Positions 5,365 through 6,736 of a stretch of 6,736 bases of DNA are shown here, in pieces. The notes below the pieces were generated by a model. It was not told where the DNA came from, searched no databases, and saw only the letters and a program-made list of their open reading frames with translations. Numbering within the stretch: position 1 is the stretch's first letter; each line of letters opens with the position of its first letter. Where the stretch lies: NCBI GenBank assembly GCA_030149995.1, contig JASLGV010000192.1, positions 1-6,736 on the forward strand, in the 5' to 3' direction. Source of the stretch: Pedobacter sp. (lineage in GTDB: Bacteria; Bacteroidota; Bacteroidia; Sphingobacteriales; Sphingobacteriaceae). A program made the position numbers and the translations under genes.

Positions 5365-6282
5365 TTATTTTTTGTTAGAAAATACATTGTAAGCAACTCC
5401 AATTTGTAACATGTAGCTGCTTTTTTTGATTTCATGAATGGGTTCGGGTCTTTTTTTACCTACCGGAAATGTAACAATTGTCCAGGAGTTTAACAGATCT
5501 CCCGGAATATCATCATAAAGCCTTACCGATTGGATAAAAGAATAACCACCATTAACATTGAAGGATAGATTTTTGGTAAAAAACCGTTCCCAGTATACTT
5601 TACCCATCCAATCTACATTTTGAACAAACTGACTGTTGTACTGACTTTTAGACAAACGATAGCTATTGGTTAATCCGCGGATACCAAAACCAATAAAATC
5701 TTTACCTGATATCATATACTCCAAACGTACATTGGTAGGCACCTGCCCGTACAGGTACCACCTTTCTTTGAAATGATAATCGATGGATAGATATGGCAAT
5801 AGCTGGTGCCCGAAAAACTGATTTGCATAAGCAACGCCAAGTCCCGTTTTAAGCTGCTCAGAATGCTTGATGCGGTACTGAAAACCAACCAAGCCTCGAA
5901 AATCTTCGGAGCTTACATCTTTAAAGTCTGAATAGATGCCAATTTGGCCAAATAATGCAAGGCTTAAAGTCGGAGATACTTTTCTCACAAAGGCCATCTT
6001 AAAGGCCGTTGAATAAACTGACAGATTCTCTCCATTGGGAAAATTGCCGATATGTGCCTGCCGGAGTTCTATACCACCAAATACTGAATTTAAACTACTT
6101 TGATGTAGAGGAAAATCCAGGTTCATATCCACCATCCGGATCCTTGTGGTAGAATCTCCGTTTTTGATGGGTATGTTCCAGTAGTTCAGACTTGCCATAT
6201 CTTTGTGCTGCTGTGCATATAAATTTACAGAACTGATTAAAGAGATCAATAATAACAGTACTGGTTTAGTTGGGGTTTTCAT
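5365..6282 (-). CDS. Outer-membrane beta-barrel protein (possibly DUF6268-type)
   Basis: A 305-residue exported protein. Residues 1-23 form a Sec signal peptide (basic MKTPTK, hydrophobic LLLLISLISS, cleavage after LYA). There is no lipobox Cys. The mature part is a run of alternating amphipathic strands with aromatic girdle residues, for example RWYLYGQVPTNVRLEYMISG (residues 186-205). It ends in a terminal strand MLQIGVAYNVF, the expected barrel-assembly signal apart from the final SNKK. The size and pattern fit Bacteroidota outer-membrane barrels annotated as DUF6268, but that family label is from memory. It lies 15 bases after an RND permease gene and 13 bases before the small membrane protein, so it is cotranscribed. 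It is not a TolC-like factor: it lacks the long coiled-coil helices. It may be a porin or an assembly or uptake partner of the efflux genes. Confidence 0.85.
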   Translation of the reverse strand: MKTPTKPVLLLLISLISSVNLYAQQHKDMASLNYWNIPIKNGDSTTRIRMVDMNLDFPLHQSSLNSVFGGIELRQAHIGNFPNGENLSVYSTAFKMAFVRKVSPTLSLALFGQIGIYSDFKDVSSEDFRGLVGFQYRIKHSEQLKTGLGVAYANQFFGHQLLPYLSIDYHFKERWYLYGQVPTNVRLEYMISGKDFIGFGIRGLTNSYRLSKSQYNSQFVQNVDWMGKVYWERFFTKNLSFNVNGGYSFIQSVRLYDDIPGDLLNSWTIVTFPVGKKRPEPIHEIKKSSYMLQIGVAYNVFSNKK

Positions 6283-6297
6283 CTTTATCGCTTTGCG

Positions 6298-6736
6298 TTA
6301 TTTCATTAGAATCTTATACAGTACCGGCGTAACAAAACGCGTAAGCAGCAGAGAGCTCAATAAGCCGCCTATTAAAACCAGTGCCAGTGGAGAGAAAAAA
6401 TCTGATCTTTCAAGTACCAAAGGGACCAGTGCAAAAACTGCTGTTAAGGTGGTGAGGAAAATAGGTGTAAAACGTTCTTCTGTTGCCAGCATAATCGCAT
6501 CTACTTTTGATTTCCCCTCTGCCCTGAGCTGGTTGGTAAAATCAAGTATGATGATTGTATTTTTAACTTCCAGTCCAATTAAAGTTATAATACCAATAAA
6601 TGCAGTAAAAGAAAATGTATAACCACCAAAGAATAAGCCTAAAACGGCACCTAAAATCCCTAAAGGAATGGCAGAAGCGACAATAATGGTTCCTCTAAAT
6701 CCTTTAAATACCAGCACCAACAGGGCTATAATGGCA
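6298..6736 (-). CDS. RND-family efflux permease (C-terminal part, cut by window edge)
   Basis: The last 145 residues are visible, from about 6735 to the stop at 6298. They cover the final transmembrane helices of an AcrB/CusA-type pump. Marks are LVLVFKGFRGTIIVASAIPLG, then FSFTAFIGIITLIGLEVKNT and IIILDFTNQLRAEGKSKVDA. This is the helix 10-11 region, where most HAE members read G..V.NAI.L.D. They continue with RFTPIFLTTLTAVFALVPL and end in IGGLLSSLLLTRFVTPVLYK. RND pumps are proton-driven inner-membrane trimers that export drugs, metals or lipids with a periplasmic adaptor and an outer-membrane channel. The specificity region lies outside the window. The following barrel gene starts 15 bases later. 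The adaptor would be expected further right. Gly-Leu-Glu-Val-Lys-Asn instead of the common G-x-V-V-N-N is a subfamily variant I also associate with Bacteroidota. Confidence 0.95.
   Translation of the reverse strand, partial: AIIALLVLVFKGFRGTIIVASAIPLGILGAVLGLFFGGYTFSFTAFIGIITLIGLEVKNTIIILDFTNQLRAEGKSKVDAIMLATEERFTPIFLTTLTAVFALVPLVLERSDFFSPLALVLIGGLLSSLLLTRFVTPVLYKILMK

Noticed and set aside
5352..5435. Longer start for the small membrane protein, reaching into the barrel gene.
   Set aside because: The 28 extra residues are hydrophilic, overlap the barrel coding sequence, and the ATG at 5351 begins the first membrane helix.

Overview
The window looks like an accessory stretch of a Bacteroidota chromosome, most likely a Sphingobacteriaceae (Pedobacter-type) genome. 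The evidence is moderate-to-low GC, A/T-rich gene leaders with few Shine-Dalgarno sites, candidate promoter elements of the TAnnTTTG type, and proteins with a Bacteroidota flavour (a Crp/Fnr protein of about 190 residues, an outer-membrane beta-barrel with a Sec signal, an RND pump C-terminus ending in a TRFVTPVLYK-type motif). The taxonomic placement is an inference from these traits, not a match to a known genome.

Layout from left to right. At 1-176 (minus) is the N-terminus of a GAF-domain protein, probably a sensor kinase, cut by the window edge. At 407-976 (minus) is a small Crp/Fnr-type regulator. It diverges from a cytosolic short-chain dehydrogenase-like protein at 1126-1869 (plus) that lacks the usual Tyr-x-x-x-Lys catalytic motif. 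That gene converges on an AraC-family regulator at 1913-2752 (minus), with two hairpins at the junction, one of them inside the last codons of the araC-type gene. Upstream of the AraC gene, on the same strand, is a second, canonical SDR at 2887-3618 (minus), separated from it by a clear hairpin terminator. The right half is a compact minus-strand operon read from right to left: the C-terminus of an RND efflux permease (6298-6736, cut by the edge), an outer-membrane beta-barrel protein (5365-6282), a 109-residue three-helix membrane protein (5022-5351) and a 12-helix MFS exporter (3785-5035), with gaps of 15, 13 and -14 bases.

How they may work together. The right-hand operon combines an RND pump, a barrel and an MFS carrier, which suggests export of toxic compounds or metals across both membranes. 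The substrate cannot be read from the sequence. The left half holds two regulator/SDR neighbourhoods side by side, suggesting locally controlled redox enzymes, for example for electrophile or aldehyde detoxification or secondary metabolism. That link is inference from gene order only. I found no CRISPR array, tRNA, rRNA, insertion sequence or phage gene. No gene-free stretch exceeds 300 bases: the longest is 177-406, which holds a candidate promoter and one doubtful short ORF. I see no convincing wholly new system. The most unusual items are the SDR without its catalytic tyrosine and lysine, the terminator-like hairpin built into the AraC C-terminus, and the mixed RND/barrel/MFS operon.
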